From Streptomyces sp. NBC_00370 (GTDB taxonomy: Bacteria > Actinomycetota > Actinomycetes > Streptomycetales > Streptomycetaceae): 64,000 nt of DNA. The notes under the pieces were generated by a model. That model was not told where the DNA came from, ran no database searches, and worked only from the letters and a program-made list of their open reading frames with translations. Below, piece after piece: positions 55,845 through 62,873 of this stretch. The stretch lies in contig NZ_CP107968.1 in assembly GCF_036084755.1 (NCBI RefSeq), positions 1,602,501 through 1,666,500 of the forward strand, read 5' to 3'. The translations under genes and the position numbers were made by a program. Positions within the stretch are counted from its first letter, which is position 1; the number at the start of each line of letters is the position of its first letter.

Positions 55845-56449
55845 GGGGCGGACTCCTCGGCTCGGTCGCCGAGCAGCCGCTCGACGTACTTCGCGATGAC
55901 GTCGACTTCGAGGTTGACCGGGTCGCCGGGCCCCTTGATGCCGAGGGTGGTCGCTTCGAGGGTGGTGGGGATGAGGCTGACGGTGAAGTAGTCGGGTCCC
56001 GCGTCGACCACCGTGAGGCTGACGCCGTCCACGGTGATGGAGCCCTTCTCCACGACGTAGCGGGTGAGTTCGGCGGGGAGCGAGATCTTGACGATCTCCC
56101 AGTTCTCGGAGGGCTTGCGCTCCACGACGGCGCCCCTGCCGTCGACATGGCCCTGGACGATGTGCCCGCCGAGCCGGCCGCCGAGGGCCATGGGCCGCTC
56201 CAGGTTGACCCGGGAGCCGGTCGTCAGGGCGCCGAGGCTGGAGCGGTTCAGGGTCTCGGCCATCACGTCGGCGGTGAACTCGCCGTCGGCGAGGTCCACG
56301 ACGGTCAGGCAGACGCCGTTGACGGCGATCGAGTCGCCGTGTTTCGCGCCGTCGGTCACCAACGGGCCACGCAGCCGGAACCGACAGGAGTCGCCGAGGT
56401 TGTCGACGGCGGTGACCTCACCCAGCTCTTCGACGATTCCGGTGAACAC
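55841..56449 (-). CDS. ribE: Riboflavin synthase (alpha chain)
   Basis: A 202-residue riboflavin synthase made of two similar lumazine-binding halves. The N-terminal half begins MFTGIVEELGEV and has GDSIAVNGVCLTVVDL; the second has KGSITVDGVSLTVVDAGPDYFTVSLIPTTLEATTLG. It dismutates two lumazines to riboflavin plus the pyrimidinedione reused by RibH. The start is GTG 56449, directly abutting the ribD stop codon. The symbol is ribE here (ribC in some organisms). Confidence 0.97.
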   Translation of the reverse strand: MFTGIVEELGEVTAVDNLGDSCRFRLRGPLVTDGAKHGDSIAVNGVCLTVVDLADGEFTADVMAETLNRSSLGALTTGSRVNLERPMALGGRLGGHIVQGHVDGRGAVVERKPSENWEIVKISLPAELTRYVVEKGSITVDGVSLTVVDAGPDYFTVSLIPTTLEATTLGIKGPGDPVNLEVDVIAKYVERLLGDRAEESAP

Positions 56450-57607
56450 TCAGATCTCCTTCGTGGCGTGGTCGGTTGTGGCGTGCGCGGCTGTGGGCCG
56501 CGCGGTTGTGGCGTGGGGTTCGGTGGCGTCGGCCGGGGTCGCGGTGATCCGCAGATCCGCGCCGACGCGTACGGACTCCGTCATCCGCAGTCGCAACGCG
56601 TCGCCGATCGTGGTGATTCCGGCCTCGCCGAGCGCGTGGGGTCCGGCGCCGAGCAGGACGGGGGCGAGATAGCCGACGACCTGGTCGACGGCGCCCGCGG
56701 CGACGAAGGAGCCGGCCAGGGTCGGGCCGCCTTCGAGGAGTACGGAGCGCACACCGCGCTCGTACAGGACCGCCAGCAGCGCCGGTACGGACAGGCCGCG
56801 GGCGGCGCGCGGCAGCCGGACGACGTCCTTGAGGTGGCCGGCCGCGCTGAGGTCGGCGTCCTCGGCGACGGCGATCAGGGTGGCCGCCGTGTCGTCCAGG
56901 ATCCGGGCACCGGGGCGTACGGCGGTGGCCTCGGTGTCCACGACCACCCGCAGCGGCTGGACGGCGCCCTCGATGTCACGGGCGGCGAGGTGCGGGTCGT
57001 CGGTGCGGGCGGTGCCCGAGCCGACGATCACGGCGTCGGCCTCGGCGCGCAGCCGGTGCACGTCGGCGCGCGACTCGGGTCCGGTGATCCAGCGGCTGGT
57101 GGTGTCGGCCGCCGCGATCCGGCCGTCGAGCGTCGCCGCGTACTTCCAGCGGACGAAGGGCCTGCCGCGCCGTACGGACGTCAGCCAGGCGATGTTGCCG
57201 GCCTCGGCCTCCTCGGCGAGCAGCCCGCACCCGACGCTGACCCCGGCGGCGCGCAGGGTGTCGGCGCCGCCGGTGGCCTGCGGGTTCGGGTCGGCGACCG
57301 CGTGCTGGACGCGGGCGACGCCGGCCTCGACGAGGGCCTGGGCGCACGGCCCGGTGCGGCCGGTGTGGTTGCAGGGTTCGAGGGTGACGTACGCGGTGCC
57401 GCCCCTGGCCCGGTCGCCGGCGGCGCGCAGCGCGTGGATCTCGGCGTGCGGTCCGCCGGCCCGCTGGTGGTAGCCCTCGCCGACGAGGCGGCCCGAGGCG
57501 TCGAGGATCACGCATCCGACGACCGGATTGGGGCTGGTGGAGCCGAGGCCACGGGCGGCGAGCTCGACGGCTCGGTGCATGGCGGCGATGTCGGCCTGGT
57601 CGGCCAC
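56450..57607 (-). CDS. ribD: Bifunctional riboflavin deaminase/reductase
   Basis: A 385-residue fusion. The deaminase domain has PHAEIHALRAAGDRARGGTAYVTLEPCNHTGRTGPC with the zinc-binding His and Cys. The reductase domain contains YAATLDGRIAAADTTSRWITG and SVLLEGGPTLAGSFVAAGAVDQVVGYLAPVLLG. It carries out two successive steps after GTP cyclohydrolase II. The last 30 residues are an odd His/Ala/Thr tail (HATT repeated) that most RibD proteins lack. The start is GTG 57607 behind AGGAGG. It is the first gene after the FMN riboswitch. Confidence 0.97.
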   Translation of the reverse strand: MADQADIAAMHRAVELAARGLGSTSPNPVVGCVILDASGRLVGEGYHQRAGGPHAEIHALRAAGDRARGGTAYVTLEPCNHTGRTGPCAQALVEAGVARVQHAVADPNPQATGGADTLRAAGVSVGCGLLAEEAEAGNIAWLTSVRRGRPFVRWKYAATLDGRIAAADTTSRWITGPESRADVHRLRAEADAVIVGSGTARTDDPHLAARDIEGAVQPLRVVVDTEATAVRPGARILDDTAATLIAVAEDADLSAAGHLKDVVRLPRAARGLSVPALLAVLYERGVRSVLLEGGPTLAGSFVAAGAVDQVVGYLAPVLLGAGPHALGEAGITTIGDALRLRMTESVRVGADLRITATPADATEPHATTARPTAAHATTDHATKEI

Positions 57608-57701
57608 CGGGTCCTCCTGCCTCTTCGGGCACGGACTCCGGGGCCTGTCGATGACGACAGAGAAAACGAGACAACCACGGCAACGCCAGGTCCGGTGACT
57701 G

Positions 57702-57721
57702 GGACCGTCCGAGGACGGTCC
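57702..57721 (-). terminator. Hairpin in rib leader, likely riboswitch expression platform
   Basis: GGACCGTCC (57702-57710) and GGACGGTCC (57713-57721) form a 9-bp perfect stem 32 bp downstream (in the transcribed direction) of the FMN riboswitch. A U-rich stretch follows about 35 nt later. It could terminate transcription when FMN is bound. Confidence 0.6.
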
Positions 57722-57752
57722 GCCTGCGGCGGCGTACCGATGCCGACTCGCC

Positions 57753-57879
57753 GCGCACTGCCTCCCATCCGGACTTTCACCGTCGGTCCAGGAATCTCAC
57801 CTGGTCAACCGGCCGCTGGCTGCGGACGGGTCGCGGACTGTAACCGCCGGTTCGGAATTACACCGACCCCGGAGTGCGC
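57753..57879 (-). promoter_or_regulatory. FMN riboswitch (RFN element)
   Basis: Read on the minus strand the region gives the conserved RFN blocks in order: GGGGTCGGTG, the central stems, ACCGACGGTG and AGTCCGGATG. The closing stem P1 pairs GCGCACTCC (57871-57879 reversed) with GGAGGCAGTGCGC (57753-57765 reversed). FMN binding is expected to shut off the rib operon. It ends 146 bp before ribD. Confidence 0.95.
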
Positions 57880-57958
57880 TGCTTCTGGTACGCACCCAGT
57901 GTGCCACGTCTGATCGTCGGCCATACGGGTGGTGGTCTGTGCACTGGATCACAGGCGG

Positions 57959-59140
57959 TCACCCGGCAGGCGCGAACAGTGCGTCCTGCGCCGCGTCGCG
58001 CGCCGTGAGCAGCGCCCCGCGCAGCACGGCGGCCCCGCCGAGCGACCCGGCTCTGACCTCGGTGCGCAGCGGGGACATGAGCGCGAGCCTGGCCTCGACG
58101 CGGGCGGCCAGATCCTCGCCGCCCGCGTGGCCGGTCTCGCCCGCGAGCACGACACGGCCCGGGTCGAGTACGGCGCTGACCGCCGCGGCGCCGACGACCA
58201 GCCGGTCGGCGAGCGCGTCGAGGAAGGGGTCGCCCGCCGCTCCCGCCGCGCGTGCGGCCCGTACGAAGGCGGCGGCCGGCGGCTCCTGCCGCGCCCCGGG
58301 CAGCGCGGACAGGCCGTATTTCACGGCGAGTTCACAGACGGCGACCGAGCCGCCCAGGCTGTGGAAGCCGCCTTCGCAGGAGATCGCCGACGGCAGTTGA
58401 GAGGTGCCGGGCACCGGCAGGAAGGCGACCTCGCCCGCGCCGCCCGAGATGCCGCGCCGGAGTTTCCCGTCGAGCATGACGGCGGCGCCCACGCCGTGGC
58501 CGAGCCAGAGCAGGACGAAGGTGTCCAGGCCGCGCGCGGCGCCCAGCCGCTGTTCGGCGAGGGCGGCGAGATTGGTCTCGTTCTCCACGAGGACGGTGGC
58601 GGGCAGCCGCTTGTGCAGGGCGGCGACGAGGCTGCGGTGCCAGGCCGGCAGCCCGGTGGTGTCGCGCAGTTCGCCGGTCGCGGGGTCGACGAGGCCGGGC
58701 GCGCCGATGCCCACGCTGTGCAGCGGCGCCGCCCCCGCTTCGGCGGCGGTGCGCTCCAGTACGGCGACGGCCTGTTCGACGGCGCTCTCGCCGCCCGTAC
58801 CGCTGTCGATCGGCAGGACCGCCTCGGCGAGCGTGCTGCCGAGCAGGTCGGCGACGACGACGGAGACGCTGCCGGTGCGGACGTCGAGGGCCGCGAGATG
58901 GGCCCGGTCGGCGACGATCCCGTACACGCGCGCGTTCGGGCCACGCCGCCGGTCACCGGTCTCGCCCACGACCTGGATCAGCCCCGACTCGATGAGCCGT
59001 TCCACGAGATCGGCGACGCTGGGCCGGGAGAGGCCGGTCAGCACCTTGAGCTGACCTGCCGTCAGCGGCCCTTCCTGCTGGAACAGTCGCAGGGCGAGCC
59101 GGTCGTTGATGGCTCGGGCGGTACTCGGGGATGCGGCCAT
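57959..59140 (-). CDS. ROK-family transcriptional regulator
   Basis: A 393-residue protein with an N-terminal winged helix (FQQEGPLTAGQLKVLTGLSRPSVADLVERLIESGLIQVVGE) and a C-terminal ROK sugar-kinase fold (VGIGAPGLVDPATGELRDTTGLPAW, VLLWLGHGVGAAVMLDGKLRRGISGGAGEVAFLP). I do not see the CxCGxxGC zinc motif usual in ROK proteins. ATG 59140 follows GGAAGGAT. It probably represses the divergent MFS gene from the 21-bp palindrome in the 127-bp gap, responding to a sugar or sugar derivative. Confidence 0.9.
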   Translation of the reverse strand: MAASPSTARAINDRLALRLFQQEGPLTAGQLKVLTGLSRPSVADLVERLIESGLIQVVGETGDRRRGPNARVYGIVADRAHLAALDVRTGSVSVVVADLLGSTLAEAVLPIDSGTGGESAVEQAVAVLERTAAEAGAAPLHSVGIGAPGLVDPATGELRDTTGLPAWHRSLVAALHKRLPATVLVENETNLAALAEQRLGAARGLDTFVLLWLGHGVGAAVMLDGKLRRGISGGAGEVAFLPVPGTSQLPSAISCEGGFHSLGGSVAVCELAVKYGLSALPGARQEPPAAAFVRAARAAGAAGDPFLDALADRLVVGAAAVSAVLDPGRVVLAGETGHAGGEDLAARVEARLALMSPLRTEVRAGSLGGAAVLRGALLTARDAAQDALFAPAG

Positions 59141-59182
59141 GGCGGCGATCCTTCCACGTCCCTGGCGCATTAACGCGCTATT

Positions 59183-59203
59183 TATCAGGCAGGCTTCCTG
59201 ATA
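59183..59203. promoter_or_regulatory. Palindromic operator between ROK and MFS genes
   Basis: TATCAGG (59183-59189) and CCTGATA (59197-59203) are perfect inverted arms around 7 bp. The site lies 43 bp upstream of the ROK start and 65 bp upstream of the MFS start, in an A/T-rich stretch likely to hold both promoters. Confidence 0.7.
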
Positions 59204-59267
59204 GTTTACGCATCGCAACGGGGACCAGGCGTGCGCCACACGCTTCTCAGGGGGAGGACGGAACGAA

Positions 59268-60482
59268 ATGACGAAGGAAGCGGTCGACAACAGGCAGCGG
59301 CTGCGGAGGGCGCGGTTCGCCGTGGCCGCGGTGTTCTGCGTCCATGGCGCCGTCACCGGCAGCTTCGCCACCCGTATCCCCTGGATCCAGGACCACACCG
59401 GGGTCAGCGCGGGCCAGCTCGGGCTCGCGCTCGCCTTCCCCGCCATCGGTTCGGTGACGGCGATGCCGCTGGTCGGCACGATCGGTCACCGGCTCGGCGC
59501 CCGCGCCGCGCTGCGCATCCTGCTCGCCCTGTGGACCCTGGCGCTGATCCTGCCCGCGCTCTCCCCGAACCTCGTCACGCTCTGTCTGGCGCTGTACGTG
59601 TACGGCGCGACGTCCGGGATGTCGGACGTGGTGATGAACGGCATCGGGGTGGAGACCGAGAACCGGCTCGGTAAGTCGATCATGTCCGGGCTGCACGGGA
59701 TGTGGAGCGCGGGCGCGCTGATCGGCTCGGCCTCGGGTGCGCTCGCCGCGCATCTCGGCAGCGACGCACGGCTGCACCACCTGCTGGCCGCGCTCGTGCT
59801 CACCGCGCTCGGACTGATCTTCTGCCAGGGCGTGCTCGACGTCCGCAGCGCACCGGAGGCCGACGCGCCGCCCAGCTTCGCGCTGCCGCCGAAGAGCGCG
59901 CTGATCATCGGCACGATCGGGTTCTGCGCGGTGTTCGCCGAGGGCGCGAGCCTCGACTGGTCTGCGGTCTATCTCCGCGACGTGCTGCACACCTCCCCCG
60001 GTCTGGCGGCGGCCTCGACCACCGCCTTCACGCTCACCATGGCCATCACCCGGATCGCCGGGGACCGGGTGGTCGACCGGTTCGGCGCGGTGAAGACCGT
60101 ACGGGTGGGCGGGGTGTTCGCCGCCGCGGGCGGTCTGCTGGTGGTGACGGCGCCGAATCCGGCGCTCGCCATGACCGGCTTCGCCTTCATCGGGCTCGGC
60201 GTCGCCGTGGTCGTACCACTGGCCTTCGCGGCGGCGGGCCGCAGCGGGCCGAACGCCAACCAGGCCATCGCCGGGGTCGCCACCATCACGTACACCTCGG
60301 GGCTCGTCGCCCCTTCGGCGATCGGCGGCATCGCCAACGCGACGTCCCTGACCACGTCGTTCGGCCTGGTGACGCTGCTGACCTTCGGACTCGTCGCGGG
60401 CGCGGGCGTGTTGCGCGCGGGACGCACGGCGAAGATCGCCGACGCCGCCCTGCCCGGCGCGCTGGAGAGCCCGCAGAAGTAA
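59268..60482 (+). CDS. MFS transporter
   Basis: A 404-residue permease with about 12 transmembrane segments. The loop 2-3 reads GTIGHRLGARAALRI and the middle loop GRSGPNANQAIAGVATITYTSGLVAPSAIGG. The sequence resembles FucP/YbjJ-like MFS proteins often linked with ROK regulators. The substrate is probably a sugar but is not shown. ATG 59268 follows GGGGGAGG. It diverges from the ROK gene. Confidence 0.92.
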   Translation: MTKEAVDNRQRLRRARFAVAAVFCVHGAVTGSFATRIPWIQDHTGVSAGQLGLALAFPAIGSVTAMPLVGTIGHRLGARAALRILLALWTLALILPALSPNLVTLCLALYVYGATSGMSDVVMNGIGVETENRLGKSIMSGLHGMWSAGALIGSASGALAAHLGSDARLHHLLAALVLTALGLIFCQGVLDVRSAPEADAPPSFALPPKSALIIGTIGFCAVFAEGASLDWSAVYLRDVLHTSPGLAAASTTAFTLTMAITRIAGDRVVDRFGAVKTVRVGGVFAAAGGLLVVTAPNPALAMTGFAFIGLGVAVVVPLAFAAAGRSGPNANQAIAGVATITYTSGLVAPSAIGGIANATSLTTSFGLVTLLTFGLVAGAGVLRAGRTAKIADAALPGALESPQK

Positions 60483-60503
60483 CCCGGCCCTCGCGCATCG
60501 CGC

Positions 60504-61676
60504 TCAGCCGGTGGCCAGCTCGTAGGCGTAGTCGGCGGTGAACGATCCGGCCGCGCCCTTGCAACCGTCCGACTCACCCGGCGACTTGACCCACAGATAG
60601 GCGTCGATCCGGGCCTCGCCGGTCCGGGTCGTCGGCGCCTGCCCCAGCGCCCGGCCGGCCGGGTCGCACCACTGGTCCCCCGGCGGCGCGCCGTTGCCGT
60701 TGCGGCTGGTGTCGATCACGGCGCCGAGCCGTGCGGGGCCGCCGAGCGCGGCGAGCACCGCGCGTGCGTACCGCGCCTCGTCGGTCGTGCGGTGGAAGTT
60801 GGACACGTTGGTGAAGATGCCGTCGCTGCTCCCGGCGGCGTCGGCGGCCCGCAGCAGACCGGCCTGTTTCGTGGCGGAGTTCCAGCCGGAGTGGCCGCCG
60901 TCGAAGTACACCTTCGCCGCAGGGTCGGCGGCGTGCAGCGTACGGCCGGCCCGTGCCAATGAGGCGTAACGGGCGGCGCGCTGCGCCGCGTCGAGGCATT
61001 CGTTCTCGGCGATCGCGTCGGGTTCGAGTATCACGATGACCTCGCGGGAGCCGAGGCCGCGCGCGAAGTTCCGTATCCACCCGTCGTAGGCGGCGAGATC
61101 GGGCGCACCGCCGTCCGAGGCGCCCCCGCAGTCGCGTTGCGGAATCACGTACGGCACGAGCACCGCGGTCCGGCCGGCCGCCGCGGCGCGCGACGTGACG
61201 GACCGCACCTCGCCGGTGATCGAGCCGGGGTCGTACGCGTCGAACCAGACCGCCTCGGGCCGCGCGGCGATCCGGGACTCGATCACCGGTCGGCGCGGGT
61301 CGTCGCGGTGCGCGCCGACCCACTCGCGGACCTGGGTGTCGGGATGGCGGTAGAGCGCGGTCGCCGGGCGCGCCTTGGGGGCGGGGCGCTTGACCGGTTT
61401 CTTCGACGGCGAGGCCGTGGGCGACGGCGAGGGGGACGGCTCCGTGGCGACCGGTGAGGGCGAAAGGGGCGGGAGCGAAGGCGCGGGAGCGACACGGGAA
61501 GCGGAACTCGCCGTGTCCGCACGCCCCGGCCCCGGCCCGCCCGTGGCGACCAGCGTCCCGACGAGCGCGCCCGCGGCCACGACGGCGGAGGCGGCGACCA
61601 GCGCGGCCCGGCGCCTGCCGGCCCTGCGCTGTTCGAGCCGTTCTGCGCGGCGTCCCCCGCGCGGACCGGACACCAT
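60504..61676 (-). CDS. Exported GH6 cellulase-like protein
   Basis: A 390-residue GH6 enzyme acting on cellulose or beta-1,4-glucans. A positively charged N-terminus and hydrophobic helix (ALVAASAVVAAGALVGTLVATGG) give export or a membrane anchor. A Pro/Ser-rich linker follows, then the GH6 barrel with TAVLVPYVIPQRDCGGASDGGA, VIVILEPDAIAENEC (catalytic Asp region) and FHRTTDEARYARAV. There is no CBM2. The ATG at 61676 follows GAGGGAGAAG. It shares an upstream region with the LLM oxidoreductase gene. Confidence 0.92.
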   Translation of the reverse strand: MVSGPRGGRRAERLEQRRAGRRRAALVAASAVVAAGALVGTLVATGGPGPGRADTASSASRVAPAPSLPPLSPSPVATEPSPSPSPTASPSKKPVKRPAPKARPATALYRHPDTQVREWVGAHRDDPRRPVIESRIAARPEAVWFDAYDPGSITGEVRSVTSRAAAAGRTAVLVPYVIPQRDCGGASDGGAPDLAAYDGWIRNFARGLGSREVIVILEPDAIAENECLDAAQRAARYASLARAGRTLHAADPAAKVYFDGGHSGWNSATKQAGLLRAADAAGSSDGIFTNVSNFHRTTDEARYARAVLAALGGPARLGAVIDTSRNGNGAPPGDQWCDPAGRALGQAPTTRTGEARIDAYLWVKSPGESDGCKGAAGSFTADYAYELATG

Positions 61677-61811
61677 GCACTTCTCCCTCGTCGGGTGACT
61701 TTCCGGCATGAGGTGACTTTCCGGGAGCTTACGTCGCGTGCGTGACATCCGAGGTGCGGAAAGCGGAGTCCGTCGGGGCCGCGGCGCCGGGTGTCCTGTT
61801 ACAGCCGGTCG

Positions 61812-61825
61812 GTTGAGCGCTCAAC
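61812..61825. promoter_or_regulatory. Perfect 14-bp palindrome between GH6 and LLM genes
   Basis: GTTGAGCGCTCAAC is fully symmetrical. Its GAGCGCTC core equals the core of the CebR (LacI-type) box of cellulase genes, but the outer bases differ. It lies 54 bp upstream of the LLM start and 136 bp upstream of the GH6 start. Confidence 0.6.
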
Positions 61826-61878
61826 AACCCATTGGCCTACGGTGGTTCTCCTCTTCACCCGCACGAAGGAGTGCCCCT

Positions 61879-62811
61879 ATGCCGCTCAAACTCGGTCTCG
61901 GACTGCCGCAGATGCATCAGTACGACCTGGCCCATGATGTGACCACCGTCGCGCGGGCCGCCGAGGACACCGGCTACGAAAGCCTGTGGGTCTTCGAGCG
62001 CATTCTCTTCCCGACGCCCGCCACCCAAGGCCTGTACGGCGTACCCGGCTTGGCCTGGCCCGACCACTACCGCGGCGTGGCCGACCCGATGGTGACGCTC
62101 GCCCTGGCCGCCGCCGTCACCGAGCGGGTCCGGCTGGGCACCAGCGTGCTGGTGGCTCCACTGCACGTCCCGTTCCAACTGGCCCGTACGTTCGCCACGC
62201 TGGACGCGGCGAGCGGTGGCCGCGCCGTCGCCGGTATCGGCACCGGCTGGTCGCTGGACGAGTACGCGGCGGCCTCCGTTGCGCCGTTCGAGAAGCGCGG
62301 TGCGGCCCTGGACGAGCTGCTCGACGTCTTCGCCGCCGTCTGGGGCCCCGACCCGGTCGCGTACCAGGGCGAGTTCACCACCATCGCGCCCGCCGAGGTG
62401 GGCCCCAAGCCCGCCCGGCCGATTCCGGTCTTCCTCGCCGCCGGCGGCGGCCCCGCCGTGCGCCGGCTCGTCGACCGCGCCGACGGCTGGATGCCCGTGG
62501 GCTTGGGCGCCGACAAGCTGGCGGAGGAGCTGCGCACGGTGCGGGACGTCGCGGCCGAGCGCGGCCGTGAACGGCCGCTGGAGGTCTGCGTCCGGGCCAA
62601 CTCCGTGTACAGCGCGAAGCCGTTCGAGGGTGCGGGCCGGCAGCCGTTCCAGGGGAGCGCGGGCCAGATCGTCGAGGACGTCGTGGCACACGCGCAGGTC
62701 GACGGAGTCACCGAGCTGCTGATCGACCTGTCCACCACGATGCGCGACGCGCAGGAGCTGGTGGACGTGGCCGCCGAGGTGTACGCGGGCGTCCGCGCGG
62801 CCGGCGTCTGA
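61879..62811 (+). CDS. LLM-class F420-dependent oxidoreductase
   Basis: A 310-residue luciferase-like monooxygenase-fold enzyme that probably uses coenzyme F420. The N-terminus LKLGLGLPQMHQYDLAHDVTTVARAAEDTGYESLWVFER, TLALAAAVTERVRLGTSVLVAPLHVPFQLARTFATLDAASGGRAVAGIGTGW and the RPIPVFLAAGGGPAVRRLV block are diagnostic. The substrate is unknown. ATG 61879 follows AAGGAG. The palindrome upstream suggests control by an unlinked repressor. Confidence 0.93.
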   Translation: MPLKLGLGLPQMHQYDLAHDVTTVARAAEDTGYESLWVFERILFPTPATQGLYGVPGLAWPDHYRGVADPMVTLALAAAVTERVRLGTSVLVAPLHVPFQLARTFATLDAASGGRAVAGIGTGWSLDEYAAASVAPFEKRGAALDELLDVFAAVWGPDPVAYQGEFTTIAPAEVGPKPARPIPVFLAAGGGPAVRRLVDRADGWMPVGLGADKLAEELRTVRDVAAERGRERPLEVCVRANSVYSAKPFEGAGRQPFQGSAGQIVEDVVAHAQVDGVTELLIDLSTTMRDAQELVDVAAEVYAGVRAAGV

Positions 62812-62819
62812 GCCTGCGG

Positions 62820-62855
62820 CCGGTCAGGGCCCTGCTCCGGCCGGGCCCTGACCGG
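62820..62855. terminator. Perfect hairpin between LLM and amine-oxidase genes
   Basis: A 13-bp perfect stem, CCGGTCAGGGCCC (62820-62832) with GGGCCCTGACCGG (62843-62855), around a 10-nt loop. It lies between convergent genes. Confidence 0.85.
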
Positions 62856-62873
62856 TCGCCCGGTGCCTGGCCC

